DNA of 64,000 nucleotides from Nocardiopsis sp. CC223A (GCF_030766825.1 NZ_JASFDV010000014.1:38986-102985), one strand, 5' to 3'. Counted from the stretch's first letter, positions 9,147-18,107 are shown. Program-made: numbers and translations. Notes: generated from the letters alone by a model not told the origin.

Positions 9147-9662
9147 ATGGACGACGGACCACCACGCGTCGCACTCGTCTTCGACGGCACCGACGGGAGG
9201 GGCCGAGCGGTCGCCGAGGAGGTCGCCGACCGGGCCGCCCGCCGGGGCGGCCCGGGGACCGACCTCCTCGATCTGGCCGAGGCCGGACTGCCCGAGGCGG
9301 TGCGCGGACACCCCGGACCCGTGCCCTGCGCCGTCGCTGACCTCGGCCCCTGGCTGGCCGACGCCGACGCCTTCGTGGTCGTCGCCGTCGGTGACGGACC
9401 GCCCGCCGGACTCCGCGACGCGGTGGGCTGGTGTGCGGACACCTGGCGGGACAAGCCGATCGCGCTGGTCGTGCTCGGGACCCCCGCCGACGCCCTCCGT
9501 GTCGGCTCCCTGCTCCGGTCCCTGCCGACCGGACCCGTGGTGGCGACCGCCTCCCTCCGAACGGACCCGGGCACCGACCGGTCGCGCCAGGACGCCGCCG
9601 ACCGGCTGCTCGATCACCTCCTCCGGTGGACACACCCGCTCCGCCGGACCCGGACCCAGTGA
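9147..9662 (+). CDS. Flavodoxin-like / NADPH-dependent FMN reductase-like protein
   Basis: 171 residues with a flavodoxin-type Rossmann pattern: a beta strand VALVFDGTDGRGRAVAEEV, then DLLDLAEAGL, a second strand at DAFVVVAVGDG and a third at PIALVVLGTPAD. This resembles the NADPH-dependent FMN reductase superfamily, but the phosphate-binding loop is not canonical, so redox activity is uncertain. The ATG at 9147 has a GGGAGGGG site upstream. The stop is 11 nt before the efflux gene start, so the two are probably one operon driven from the SARP repeats. Confidence 0.55.
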   Translation: MDDGPPRVALVFDGTDGRGRAVAEEVADRAARRGGPGTDLLDLAEAGLPEAVRGHPGPVPCAVADLGPWLADADAFVVVAVGDGPPAGLRDAVGWCADTWRDKPIALVVLGTPADALRVGSLLRSLPTGPVVATASLRTDPGTDRSRQDAADRLLDHLLRWTHPLRRTRTQ

Positions 9663-9673
9663 AAGGCAAGAAC

Positions 9674-11251
9674 ATGTCAGCGAACACGACCGCCCCCGCG
9701 GCCCGGGCGGGATGGCGGGCCTGGGCCGGGCTGGCCGTCCTCACCCTGCCCACCACCCTCCAGGCCCTCGACGTCACCGTCCTGTACCTGGCGCTGCCCC
9801 ACCTGACCGCGGACCTGGGGGCCACCGCCTCCCAACGGCTGTGGATCATCGACGTCTACGGCTTCATGGTCGCCGGCCTGCTGGTCCTCATGGGCACCCT
9901 CGGCGACCGGATCGGCCGCAGGCGGCTGCTCGTCCTGGGCGCCACCGCGTTCGGGGCCGCCTCCGTGCTGGCCGCCTACTCCACGACCCCGGAGATGCTC
10001 ATCGCGGCCCGGGTGCTCCTCGGCATCGCCGGAGCCACCCTGATGCCCTCCACGCTCGCACTGATCAGCACGATGTTCGCCGATCCGCGACAACGGGGAC
10101 TGGCGTTCGGCGTGTGGGCCACGAGCTTCTCGGCGGGTATCGCCCTCGGCCCGATCCTGGGCGGCCTCATGCTGGAGTTCTTCTGGTGGGGTTCGGTGTT
10201 CCTGCTCGCCGTCCCCGTGATGGCGCTGCTGCTCGCCACCGCCCCGTTCCTGCTCCCGGAGTACCGGGACCCCGAGCCCGGCCGCCTCGACCTGCCCAGC
10301 GTCCTGCTCTCGATGGCCGCCGTCCTGCCCGTCGTCTTCGGTCTCAAGCAGCTCGCCAAGTACGGACCGGAGCCGGTGGCCCTGGCCGCGATCGTCGCCG
10401 GTGCCGTGTTCGGCCTGCTGTTCGTCCGCGGACAGCGCCGGCTGGCCGACCCCCTCCTGGACCTGCGCCTGTTCTCCGGGGCCGCCTTCTCCAGCGCCCT
10501 GATCGTGATGCTCCTGGGCCTGCTGCTCATCGGCGGCATCTACCTGTTCGTCACGCAGTACCTCCAGTCCGTCGCCGGCCTGTCGCCGCTGGTGGCCGGG
10601 CTGTGGCTGCTGCCGGCCGCGATCGGGCTGGTCATCGCCTCCACCCTGGCCCCCGTCATCGCCCGGCGGGTGCGCCCCGCCTACGTCCTGGCCGGTGCGC
10701 TGGCCCTGTCCACCCTCGGGTTCCTGCTGCTCACCCGGGTGGGCCCCGAGGACGGGCTCGTCACCGTGGTGGTCGGGTTCACCCTGGTCTACTTCGGTAT
10801 CAGCCCCATCATGGCGCTGGGCACGGACCTCATCGTGGGTTCGGCCCCGCCGGAGAAGGCCGGTGCCTCCGCCGCCATCAGCGAGACCGCGATGGAGGTG
10901 GGCGTGGCCCTGGGCATCGCGGCCTTCGGCAGCGTGGGCACGGCGGTCTACCGCCTGTCGATGACCGGGGCGATGCCCGCGGGCGTCTCCGCGGACGCCG
11001 CGGCCGACGCGTCCGACGGGCTGGAGGGCGCCGGGCGGGCCGCCGCGGACCTGCCCGCCCCGGTGGCGCAGGACCTGCTGGACACCGCGGCCACCGCCTT
11101 CACGTCCTCCCTCACCACCGTGGCCTGGATCAGTGCCGCGCTGGCCGTCGGGATCGCGGTCCTGGCGGCGGTGGCCCTGCGCCGGGTCCCGCCCACCGGG
11201 GCCGCCGCGGAGGAGGAGAGCCCGGAGGTCGGGGAGCCCGTGGCCGGCTGA
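9674..11251 (+). CDS. MFS drug efflux transporter, DHA2 (14-TM) family
   Basis: 525 residues with about 14 hydrophobic segments. Motif A appears as GTLGDRIGRRRLLVLG in the loop after TM2, and the antiporter motif C region is ARVLLGIAGATLMP. This is the SmvA/QacA/LfrA-type proton-driven exporter pattern for cationic drugs and dyes in the cytoplasmic membrane. Start ATG at 9674 with AAAGGCAAG upstream. The C-terminal tail (EEESPEVGEPVAG) is acidic; the DNA encoding its last residues is duplicated downstream (11385-11475). Probably co-transcribed with the flavoprotein. Confidence 0.9.
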   Translation: MSANTTAPAARAGWRAWAGLAVLTLPTTLQALDVTVLYLALPHLTADLGATASQRLWIIDVYGFMVAGLLVLMGTLGDRIGRRRLLVLGATAFGAASVLAAYSTTPEMLIAARVLLGIAGATLMPSTLALISTMFADPRQRGLAFGVWATSFSAGIALGPILGGLMLEFFWWGSVFLLAVPVMALLLATAPFLLPEYRDPEPGRLDLPSVLLSMAAVLPVVFGLKQLAKYGPEPVALAAIVAGAVFGLLFVRGQRRLADPLLDLRLFSGAAFSSALIVMLLGLLLIGGIYLFVTQYLQSVAGLSPLVAGLWLLPAAIGLVIASTLAPVIARRVRPAYVLAGALALSTLGFLLLTRVGPEDGLVTVVVGFTLVYFGISPIMALGTDLIVGSAPPEKAGASAAISETAMEVGVALGIAAFGSVGTAVYRLSMTGAMPAGVSADAAADASDGLEGAGRAAADLPAPVAQDLLDTAATAFTSSLTTVAWISAALAVGIAVLAAVALRRVPPTGAAAEEESPEVGEPVAG

Positions 11252-11475
11252 TCTGCGCGCCGTCCGAGCCGGTGCCGCCCGCGGGCGGCACCGGCCCTCC
11301 GGTTTCCGGGGCGCCCGTGACAGCCGTCACGGCCGGTTCCTGACGGACGGGCCCCACCCGGCGGCCGCCGCGAAGGAGGAGAGTCCGTGGCCGGCTGATC
11401 TGCGCGCCGGCTCTCCGGTTTCCGGGGCGCCCGTGACAGCCGTCACGGTCGGGTCCTGACGGACGGGCCCCACCC
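11238..11475. repeat. Duplicated MFS gene end plus downstream region
   Basis: The last codons of the MFS gene, its stop and about 100 bp beyond (11238-11360) are repeated at 11385-11475. Both copies share CCGTGGCCGGCTGATC and end at CGGGCCCCACCCG. Copy 1 carries the hairpin 11268-11295, which copy 2 lacks. Each copy contains the palindrome CCGTGACAGCCGTCACGG (11315-11332 and 11431-11448). This accounts for most of the 336-nt gap before the next gene. Confidence 0.8.
11268..11295 (+). terminator. Hairpin terminator after MFS gene
   Basis: A perfect 13-bp inverted repeat (11268-11280 / 11283-11295) with a 2-nt centre lies 16 nt after the MFS stop codon. No T-run follows. Confidence 0.6.
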
Positions 11476-11587
11476 GCCGACCGCGCCGTCCACCGCCGGG
11501 GCGCCCGAACCGCTCCTTCGCGCCGGGGCCGGGCAGCGCCCGGCCCCGGCGGCCGGCGGTGTCGGACGCGGTGCATAGCATCACGGC

Positions 11588-12310
11588 ATGAGCAAGCACA
11601 CTCTCCCCGACATGCTCGACGACGCGGCCCTGATGTCGTTCGAGCACCAGCTGTACCTCCAGGAGTTCCTCGGTGAGCACAACTGGAACGTCGACCTCCA
11701 GGAGGGCCGATTCGAGTTCTCCGGCGAGCGCCCCCTGGTCTGCGAACGCTTCCACCTGCTGGGCAGCGCGGCGCCCGGCCCGAACTCCTGGATGTGGGGC
11801 TGGGCCAACCCCTCCGGCTTCCGCCCGGACCTGACCGCCATGAGCGCCGCGGTCCGCGACTTCGGCCGGGAGCACGACGTCCCCGAGCTGGCCTCCGCCG
11901 AGGTGGCCTTCGGTGACCTGCCCGGCGCCCCGCAGGAGGTGCCCGTGGTGGTCGGCCAGCTCACCGACGCGGCCAAGCTCCTCACCGGCCGCTGGTTCTC
12001 CTACAACGGCGAGGTCGGCGGCGGCACCCGGGTGGCCTTCATCATCGAACACCCCGATCTGCGGCTGCCCGCGCCCGAACCCACCAGGGTCATGAGGGTC
12101 CTCCAGCAGGGACTGATGGAGCTGCGGCTGACCGACCACAAGCGGGCCCTGTACACCTACGGCCGGCTGCGGGGCCTGGCCCCGCGGTTCACCGACGAGG
12201 AACGGGGCACGCTGCTCCTGTCCGTGCCCGGCCTGGAGGCTCGCGTCTCCTTCGACCACCTCGGCCGGGTCGGCGGGATCAACGCCTCGGTGTCGAACCC
12301 CGACGCCTGA
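11588..12310 (+). CDS. Hypothetical protein, DUF6882-like
   Basis: A 240-residue cytoplasmic protein without signal peptide or membrane segment. A central stretch, SWMWGWANPS, recalls the actinobacterial DUF6882 family, which has no known function. There is no ribosome-binding sequence before the ATG at 11588. A TAGCAT hexamer (11576-11581) ends 6 nt before it, so the transcript may be leaderless. It stands alone, convergent with the downstream oxidoreductase gene. Confidence 0.7.
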   Translation: MSKHTLPDMLDDAALMSFEHQLYLQEFLGEHNWNVDLQEGRFEFSGERPLVCERFHLLGSAAPGPNSWMWGWANPSGFRPDLTAMSAAVRDFGREHDVPELASAEVAFGDLPGAPQEVPVVVGQLTDAAKLLTGRWFSYNGEVGGGTRVAFIIEHPDLRLPAPEPTRVMRVLQQGLMELRLTDHKRALYTYGRLRGLAPRFTDEERGTLLLSVPGLEARVSFDHLGRVGGINASVSNPDA

Positions 12311-12353
12311 GCCCCGTCAGAGCCGACCCTGCTCCCCGGCGGCCCGCCCCCGG

Positions 12354-13409
12354 TCAGTCCCGCCCCGCGGGCACGACCACGACCTTGCCGACGACGGTGC
12401 CGGACTCGGCCAGCGCGAGTGCCCCGTCGATCTCCTCCAACGGCACCCGGGCGGCGACCGGCGGGTCGATCGCCCCTTCGGCCAGCAGGGCGAACACCGC
12501 GCCCAGGTCCTCGGCCAGCCTGCGGCGGTAGCGGTCGAGGGAGCGGTGCCCCTGCCACAGGTTGAAGAAGTGCGCGCTGCGCCGGTTGGGCAGCGCGTTC
12601 CACAGCAGCAGTCGGCCGAACAGGGCCAGTACGGGCATCCGCGCGTTGCCCTGCTCGTCCCGGGTGGCGGCGGTGCCGTAGGACACCAGGGTCCCGCCGG
12701 GGGCCAGCAGCCGGAAGGAGTCGACGATGGCGGGCCCGCCCACGTGGTCGAACACGGCGGCCGCCCCCTCGGGGGCGAGTTCCCGGATACGTGCGTACAT
12801 GTCCGGGGCGCGGCGGTCGACGGGCAGTGCGCCCAGGGCGCGGACCGCTTCCAGGTGCCGGGTCGAGGCGGTACCGATGACCGTGGCGCCGGCGCGGCGG
12901 GCCATCTGGACGAGCAGTGAGCCGACCCCGCCGTTGGCGCCCAGTACGACCACGGTGTCGCCCCGCCTCACCCGGGCGAGCCGGTGCAGCATGCGGTGTG
13001 CGGTGACCCCGTTGACCACGGCGGCCTCGGCGTCGGCCGGGTCCACTCCGTCGGGGACGGGGACCAGGTCGGCGGCGGGCAGGACGACCCGGTCGGCCCA
13101 GCCGCCGGTCTTGGTGAGGGCGGCCACCCGGCGCCCGACCAGGGCCGGGTCGGTGTCCGGGCCGACCTCCTCCACCCGGCCGACCAGGTCGTAGCCGGGC
13201 ACGAACGGGAAGGGCGGCTGGTCGTAGTACTTGCCACGGCGCATCTGCTGTTCGGCGAAGGAGACGCCGGTGGCCTCCACCCGGACCAGGGCGCCGCCGG
13301 GGGCGAGGGGGGCCAGGGTGCGGCGGCGCAGGGTGATCTCCTCGGCCGCTCCGGGACCGTGCAGGACGGCTTCGAGGGCGGTGCGGGCGGTGTGCTCGGT
13401 GGCGGTCAT
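12354..13409 (-). CDS. Zinc-independent MDR / quinone oxidoreductase-like protein
   Basis: 351 residues of the medium-chain dehydrogenase/reductase family. The N-terminal GroES-like domain contains PGYDLVGRVEEVG and lacks the zinc-binding cysteines. The nucleotide-binding domain has VVLGANGGVGSLLVQMA, the AxxGGVG pattern of NADPH-dependent quinone oxidoreductases. It probably reduces quinones or enones with NADPH in the cytoplasm. I chose the ATG at 13409 (MTATEH), which has AAGGAG upstream; an in-frame ATG at 13451 would place the start inside a likely operator. Two inverted repeats upstream suggest TetR- or GntR-like control by a regulator not encoded next door. Confidence 0.85.
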   Translation of the reverse strand: MTATEHTARTALEAVLHGPGAAEEITLRRRTLAPLAPGGALVRVEATGVSFAEQQMRRGKYYDQPPFPFVPGYDLVGRVEEVGPDTDPALVGRRVAALTKTGGWADRVVLPAADLVPVPDGVDPADAEAAVVNGVTAHRMLHRLARVRRGDTVVVLGANGGVGSLLVQMARRAGATVIGTASTRHLEAVRALGALPVDRRAPDMYARIRELAPEGAAAVFDHVGGPAIVDSFRLLAPGGTLVSYGTAATRDEQGNARMPVLALFGRLLLWNALPNRRSAHFFNLWQGHRSLDRYRRRLAEDLGAVFALLAEGAIDPPVAARVPLEEIDGALALAESGTVVGKVVVVPAGRD

Positions 13410-13438
13410 CGGGGGCTCCTTCTTTCCGGGATCTTGTT

Positions 13439-13456
13439 TGTGAGTCATCACTTACT
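13439..13456. promoter_or_regulatory. Operator-like palindrome proximal to MDR gene
   Basis: TGTGAGT-CATC-ACTTACT is an imperfect 18-bp palindrome 30 bp upstream of the oxidoreductase start. It matches the perfect palindrome at 13572-13589 in the left arm and most of the right arm. Confidence 0.5.
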
Positions 13457-13571
13457 TGCGGGGGCCGAGAAGAGCCCCACCGGGTTCGGGTCATCGGCGC
13501 CGGTCGGGCGGTTCGGCCGCGCGTGCGGAGAGGCCGGCGGCCCTTCGGGGCGTTTCGGTTCCGCTTATGTA

Positions 13572-13589
13572 TGTGAGTACACACTCACA
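13572..13589. promoter_or_regulatory. Operator-like palindrome distal to MDR gene
   Basis: TGTGAGT-ACAC-ACTCACA is a perfect 7-bp inverted repeat around a 4-bp centre, in an AT-richer patch 163 bp upstream of the MDR gene. Confidence 0.55.
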
Positions 13590-13657
13590 ACTGGAGTATG
13601 TCAAGAAGCAGGGCGGAAAAGGGCCGGGACGGCCGGGCCGGCCGCCCCGGAACGCGG

Positions 13658-14134
13658 TCAGCGCGCCGAACGGTAGGGTGCGGCGTTCACCAGCGTCACC
13701 CCGATCACCGCCCCGCTCGGGGAGGTGAAGGTGCGCCGCTCACCGCGCGCCGCCCCCAGCGGCGACCGCGGCGAGTACACCGTCACTGCGTCCGCCACCG
13801 GGGCGTCCCGGACCCCGAGCAGGAACTCCTCGGTGTCCTCCTCGCCGTCGTAACGGATCGTCAGCACCTTGCCGGGCGCGGCCACCCCGTCGTCGGGCGC
13901 CGCCTCCTCGACCACGGCCTCGCGCAGCAGCCGCTCGATCGTCTGCACCCGGGCCAGGCGCACGGCCGGGTCGTGAATGTAGCGGGGCGCGGGGACGGTG
14001 TCCCCCGCGCCCCCGGCGTCCGACCCGGAATCCGCTCCGATGCCGTCCTCGGGGGGTGTGCTCAGCACCCGCAGCTCCTCCTTGAGCCGTTCGTACGCCT
14101 CCCGGGTCATCCAGGTGTCGGTGGTCTTGTACAT
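13658..14134 (-). CDS. GreA/GreB-family elongation factor-like protein
   Basis: 158 residues. The N-terminus (TREAYERLKEELRVL) matches the first coiled-coil helix of Gre factors. The C-terminal half (VLTIRYDGEEDTEEFLLGV ... SPRSPLGAARGERRTFTSPSG) matches the FKBP-like GreA/GreB C-terminal domain. Between them, about residues 35-55 are Gly/Asp/Pro-rich instead of the rest of the coiled coil, so the transcript-cleavage tip may be altered. Gre factors bind the RNA polymerase secondary channel; this is probably an accessory paralogue. Start ATG 14134 has AAGGAA upstream. Confidence 0.75.
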   Translation of the reverse strand: MYKTTDTWMTREAYERLKEELRVLSTPPEDGIGADSGSDAGGAGDTVPAPRYIHDPAVRLARVQTIERLLREAVVEEAAPDDGVAAPGKVLTIRYDGEEDTEEFLLGVRDAPVADAVTVYSPRSPLGAARGERRTFTSPSGAVIGVTLVNAAPYRSAR

Positions 14135-14322
14135 GGGGCGTTCCTTGTCTTCACGAACAAGCGCCACGGACGCTGTCCGTGGCGCGGATGGGAGTACGCG
14201 AGGGCCGGGGGGCGCTGTCCCCCGAATCGAGTGTGTCCACCGGCGGCGGGCGCCCCGTTATCGTGAAAGGACAATCACGGCACGGGTTCTTGTCGAATTT
14301 CGACAACGGAGGAGGCGGTGCG

Positions 14323-15852
14323 GTGATCAACCTCGACCGGCTCGTCAACGTTCTGGGCGGCTACGGCGCCCACCTGGTCGGTGACGGCCACCTGCGCCGC
14401 CGCGAGCTGCGCAGCGTCGCCATGCACGACCCCACCGACGACGCGCCGCCGCCGGGCGACGCCTTCCTCGCGGTGGGGATCGACGCCTCCGCCACCGCCC
14501 TGCGGCTGGCCGAACAGGCCCGCGCCGTCGTCGTCATCGTCCGCTCCGCCACCGGGCCCGCGGCCGGTATCCGCGCCGAGCTGCGCGAACGCGGCATCGC
14601 CATGGTCGTGGTCGAGCCCGCCGTGTCCTGGAGCCAGATCTCCGGCATCGTCTACGGGCTCGTGCTGGAGGGCCGCGAGACGGAGTCCGGGCGCGGGCCC
14701 AGCGACCTCTTCGCCCTGGCCGACACCGTCGCCGCCGAGGTCGGGTCGCCCGTCGTCATCGAGGACCGGGCCTGGCGGGTGATCGCCTACTCCGCCGGGC
14801 AGGCCGACACCGACCGGGCCCGCCGGGACACCGTCATCGCCCGGCGCGCCCCCGCCGGGATCCGCGACCGCCTGGAGTCCGACGGGACCGCGGCCCGGCT
14901 GGCCGCCGCCGACGCGCCGCTGTACGTGCCCGCCCTGCCGGAGTTCGGGATGGGCGGGCGCACCGCCGTGCCGATCCGGGTGGGCCGCGAACTCCTCGGC
15001 TCGCTGTGGGCGGTCGGGGACACGCCCCTGGACGCCGAGAGGGCCCGGGCGCTGAGCGAGGGCGCCCGCACGGTGGGCCTGCACATGCTGCGCGCCCGGG
15101 TGAGCAGCGACCTGGAGCGCCAGGTGGAGTCGGAGTCGGTCATCGACCTGCTGGAGGGGTCGGAGGACCCGGAGCGGGCCGCCGACCGGATCGGGCTGCC
15201 CGCCGACGGGCTGCGGGTCATCGCTCTGCACGCCCGGGCCGCGCCGCCCGACGCCGCCGTCCTGCATCTGTTCGAGCAGGTCACCACCGGATTCGGCTGG
15301 TCGCGTCCGGGGCGCAGCACCCTGCTGGGGACCACCGTCTACACGGTGCTGCCCTGCGCCGGGGAGGTCGCCCCGGCCCTGGAGTGGGTCCGTGCCACGG
15401 TGCGCGGCCTGCCCGCCCACCCCGGCGTGGCCGCCGGGGTGGGCGGCGCGGCGGGCGCGGGAGACCTGCCCGCCGGCCGTCAGGAGGCCGACGAGTGCCT
15501 GATCCTGGCGGGGGACCGCGCCGCCCCCGTGGTCTACGACGACGCCTGGGACGAGGTGCTGCTGCGCCGCCTGCGGCTGTCCGCCGAGGCCGGGCGGCTG
15601 CCCGGCCGCAACCCGGTGGCGGTGCTGGCCCGCCATGACGCCGACCAGGGGACCGAGTACACCGGCACGCTGCGGGCCTGGCTGTACGCGCACGGCGACC
15701 CGGCCGTCGCCGCCGAGCTGCTGGGCGTGCACCCCAACACGGTCCGCTACCGGCTGCGCCGCCTGCGCGGCGTCGCCGACCTGCGCTTGCACGAACCCCG
15801 GGCGCGCGTCGCGCTCACCGTCGCCCTCGCCGCCCTGCCCGAGGACCCCTGA
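14323..15852 (+). CDS. PucR-family transcriptional regulator
   Basis: 509 residues. A GAF-like sensor region (about 150-270) precedes a C-terminal helix-turn-helix of PucR type: LRAWLYAHGDPAVAAELLGVHPNTVRYRLRRLR, here covering about residues 445-480. The family controls purine, amino acid or secondary pathways in actinobacteria. I chose the GTG at 14323 (VINLDRL) because GGAGGAGG lies just upstream; the frame is open further up without a good ribosome site. It is divergent from the Gre-like gene and has no clear target. Confidence 0.87.
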   Translation: MINLDRLVNVLGGYGAHLVGDGHLRRRELRSVAMHDPTDDAPPPGDAFLAVGIDASATALRLAEQARAVVVIVRSATGPAAGIRAELRERGIAMVVVEPAVSWSQISGIVYGLVLEGRETESGRGPSDLFALADTVAAEVGSPVVIEDRAWRVIAYSAGQADTDRARRDTVIARRAPAGIRDRLESDGTAARLAAADAPLYVPALPEFGMGGRTAVPIRVGRELLGSLWAVGDTPLDAERARALSEGARTVGLHMLRARVSSDLERQVESESVIDLLEGSEDPERAADRIGLPADGLRVIALHARAAPPDAAVLHLFEQVTTGFGWSRPGRSTLLGTTVYTVLPCAGEVAPALEWVRATVRGLPAHPGVAAGVGGAAGAGDLPAGRQEADECLILAGDRAAPVVYDDAWDEVLLRRLRLSAEAGRLPGRNPVAVLARHDADQGTEYTGTLRAWLYAHGDPAVAAELLGVHPNTVRYRLRRLRGVADLRLHEPRARVALTVALAALPEDP

Positions 15853-15859
15853 CCCCCGG

Positions 15860-16474
15860 TCAGCCCCGGTAGGGGTATCCGCCGCGTTCGGCGATCAGGC
15901 GCTTCCTGTGCTTGCCGCGGCGCACGGCGGTGGTGATGATGAGGATCAGCCCGAGGGCCAGTCCGGCCAGCGGGATGAGGAAGAACGCGGCCAGGGCGCC
16001 CGCGATGTCCCCGGCCATACCGAAGTCCGCCGGGACCGCGGCCACGGCGTAGGAGGCGTCCCGGGCGCCCTCGCACACCAGCGTGTACTCGCCCGACTCC
16101 TGCGGAGAGGCCGCACCGACCAGGGTCCACTCCGCGGTCTCGTGGGTGAACCCCGGGTCCGAGAACCCGACCGGTTCCCCGGCGGGGGCGACCAGGCCGC
16201 AGTCGTCGGGGGAGCCCAGGGCGGAGGTGGAGTACAGCGCGACGATCGCGGTCTCGGTGCCCGGGGTGTGCGAGAAGGCGCCCTCACCGCTGCCCGGCAC
16301 CTCCACGGCGAGGTCCGGCAGTGCCACCGCCCGGGCGATGAAGAAGACGAAGAGCACGATCCCGGCGATGCCGCCGAGCACGATGGCGAGGCCGCCCGCC
16401 CAGTAGCCCGCCCGGCCGGGGCGCAGCTCGGCGGGGTCGACCCGGGGCGGTGTCGGCGGCTGCTGTGCGTACAT
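15860..16474 (-). CDS. Two-TM membrane protein of unknown function
   Basis: 204 residues. A Pro-rich cytoplasmic start is followed by a hydrophobic segment (YWAGGLAIVLGGIAGIVLFV), an external region of about 100 residues with two cysteines (DDCG and LVCEG) that may form a disulphide, a second membrane segment (FFLIPLAGLALGLILIITTA) and a basic tail (RRGKHRKR). Such proteins are common and unstudied in actinobacteria. The ATG at 16474 has GGGAGA upstream. Its stop is 7 nt from the convergent PucR stop. Confidence 0.7.
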   Translation of the reverse strand: MYAQQPPTPPRVDPAELRPGRAGYWAGGLAIVLGGIAGIVLFVFFIARAVALPDLAVEVPGSGEGAFSHTPGTETAIVALYSTSALGSPDDCGLVAPAGEPVGFSDPGFTHETAEWTLVGAASPQESGEYTLVCEGARDASYAVAAVPADFGMAGDIAGALAAFFLIPLAGLALGLILIITTAVRRGKHRKRLIAERGGYPYRG

Positions 16475-16776
16475 GGTCGTTCTCCCGATTCTCCTGCGCC
16501 CGCCCCGACCCGCGGTGCGGGGCGAATCCTCGGCCGGCGCGCTCACCACGGTGAGACGGAGGCCGGAGCGCGCGGGTTGCGGTCCGTGGCCGACCGCACA
16601 TGCGGACGTTCATGACATGTGGTGACGAACGGGTGCGATCCATCGCCGGTTGCGCGGAACCCCTTGTCATCAGCCCCGTACCCGGTTTGAATCGTGGGAT
16701 CCCCACCTCGACGGGGGTGAGCCGGGCCGGGCCGCGCCGCGGCCCGACGCCGCCTCACGCACAGGGGGAGGCCGTG
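16475..16776. other. Divergent intergenic region
   Basis: About 300 bp between the membrane protein and the GAF regulator. It must hold both promoters, but I see no convincing -10/-35 pair, strong hairpin or repeat. Confidence 0.5.
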
Positions 16777-18063
16777 ATGCCCTGGACATGGAACGCCTGG
16801 CCGTGGGACGCCGATCCCGACGCCGTGCGCAAGGACGTCGCGCTCGCCCACGAGGACTTCACCGGCTCCGGCCGGGTGCGCGGCACCGTCCGCCCGGTCG
16901 TCGGCGAATCCTGGCGGCGCAGCGCCCGCCTGGGCATCGACCCGGACGGCGTCTCCCCGCGCATCGAACTGTCCGGCTCCGACCTCGCCGACTACCGCGA
17001 TGCCCACCCGCTGGCCGCCACCCTGCCGCTGCTGCGCAGGCTGCTGCTGGACACCGCGCCGGGGCCGCAGATCGTCGCCGTCGGCGACGCCGCTGGCCGA
17101 CTGCTGTGGGTGGAGGGCGACCACCGGCTGCGCAGCAAAGCCGAGGACATGCGCTTCGTCGAAGGCGCCAACTGGCACGAACGGTCGGCGGGCACCAACG
17201 CCCCCGGCATCGCACTCGCCCTGGACCACGAGGTGCAGGTGTTCGCCAGCGAGCACTTCGCCCGCAGCGTCCAGCCGTGGAGCTGCTCGGCCGCGCCCCT
17301 GCACGACCCCGACACCGGGGCGCTGCTGGGCGTCCTCGACATCACCGGCGAGGACCTGGTGGCCTCTCCCCAGGCGCTGGCCCTGGTGCGGGCCGCGGCC
17401 ACCGCGGCCGAGATGGAGCTGAGGGCCCGCCGCATCGCCGGGGTGCTGCCCGGTCCGCGCCCGTCCCCGGACGACCCCGCGCGGGTGCCCGACCACCTCA
17501 TGCTCGAAGTCCTGGGCCGCGACGGTGCCCGGCTCACCGTGGACGGGCGCGCCACGGAGCTGAGCGCCCGCCACTCCGAGATCCTCCTGCTGCTGTCGTC
17601 CGCCCCGCGCGGGCTGAGCGGCGCCGCCCTGGGCGCCCGGCTGCACGAGCGCGACAGCGCCCCGGTGACGGTCCGCGCCGAGATGTCCCGGCTGCGCCGC
17701 CTGATCGGCCACGACCTGCTGGCCTCGCGTCCCTACCGGCTGCTGTGCCCGCTGCCCACCGACGCCGACACGGTGCGCGAGCGGCTGTCCGGCGGTGACC
17801 GGACCGGCGCCCTGCGCGCCTACCGGGGGCCGGTGCTGCCCGGCTCGGAGGCCCCGGGGGTGATCGAGATCCGCGAGGGCCTGGACGCCGAGCTGATCGG
17901 CGCGCTCGACGGGGAGAAGGACCCCCGCGCCCTGCTGGCCTGGGCCGAGCACCCCGAGTGGCGCGACGACCCCCGGGTGCTGAGCGCCGTGCTGCGCTCC
18001 CTGGACCCCGACTCGCCGAGCCACGCCGCCCTGCGCGGACGGCTGCGCTGGCTGGGGGAGTGA
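16777..18063 (+). CDS. GAF-domain transcriptional regulator
   Basis: 428 residues. The N-terminal half resembles the AcoR-type sensor module: VGESWRRSARLGIDP, then a GAF-like domain with SAGTNAPGIAL and SCSAAPLHDPDTGALLGVLDITG. The C-terminal half is a winged-helix-like region (about 250-340), not the sigma54 AAA+ domain of true AcoR. Proteins of this kind usually sit beside aldehyde dehydrogenase genes, as here, and probably sense a metabolite to control them. I chose the ATG at 16777; a GTG one codon upstream is also possible. GGGGGAG lies just before both. Confidence 0.8.
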   Translation: MPWTWNAWPWDADPDAVRKDVALAHEDFTGSGRVRGTVRPVVGESWRRSARLGIDPDGVSPRIELSGSDLADYRDAHPLAATLPLLRRLLLDTAPGPQIVAVGDAAGRLLWVEGDHRLRSKAEDMRFVEGANWHERSAGTNAPGIALALDHEVQVFASEHFARSVQPWSCSAAPLHDPDTGALLGVLDITGEDLVASPQALALVRAAATAAEMELRARRIAGVLPGPRPSPDDPARVPDHLMLEVLGRDGARLTVDGRATELSARHSEILLLLSSAPRGLSGAALGARLHERDSAPVTVRAEMSRLRRLIGHDLLASRPYRLLCPLPTDADTVRERLSGGDRTGALRAYRGPVLPGSEAPGVIEIREGLDAELIGALDGEKDPRALLAWAEHPEWRDDPRVLSAVLRSLDPDSPSHAALRGRLRWLGE

Positions 18064-18075
18064 CCACCCCCCGCG

Positions 18076-18103
18076 GCAACGCGGCTGCAACGTGCTCGCA
18101 ACG
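18076..18103. promoter_or_regulatory. Three phased GCAACG repeats before ALDH gene
   Basis: GCAACG occurs at 18076, 18087 and 18098, exactly 11 bp apart, between the GAF regulator stop and the aldehyde dehydrogenase start. Such phasing suggests an activator binding one face of the helix; the adjacent GAF regulator is the obvious candidate. Confidence 0.5.
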
Positions 18104-18107
18104 TAGG

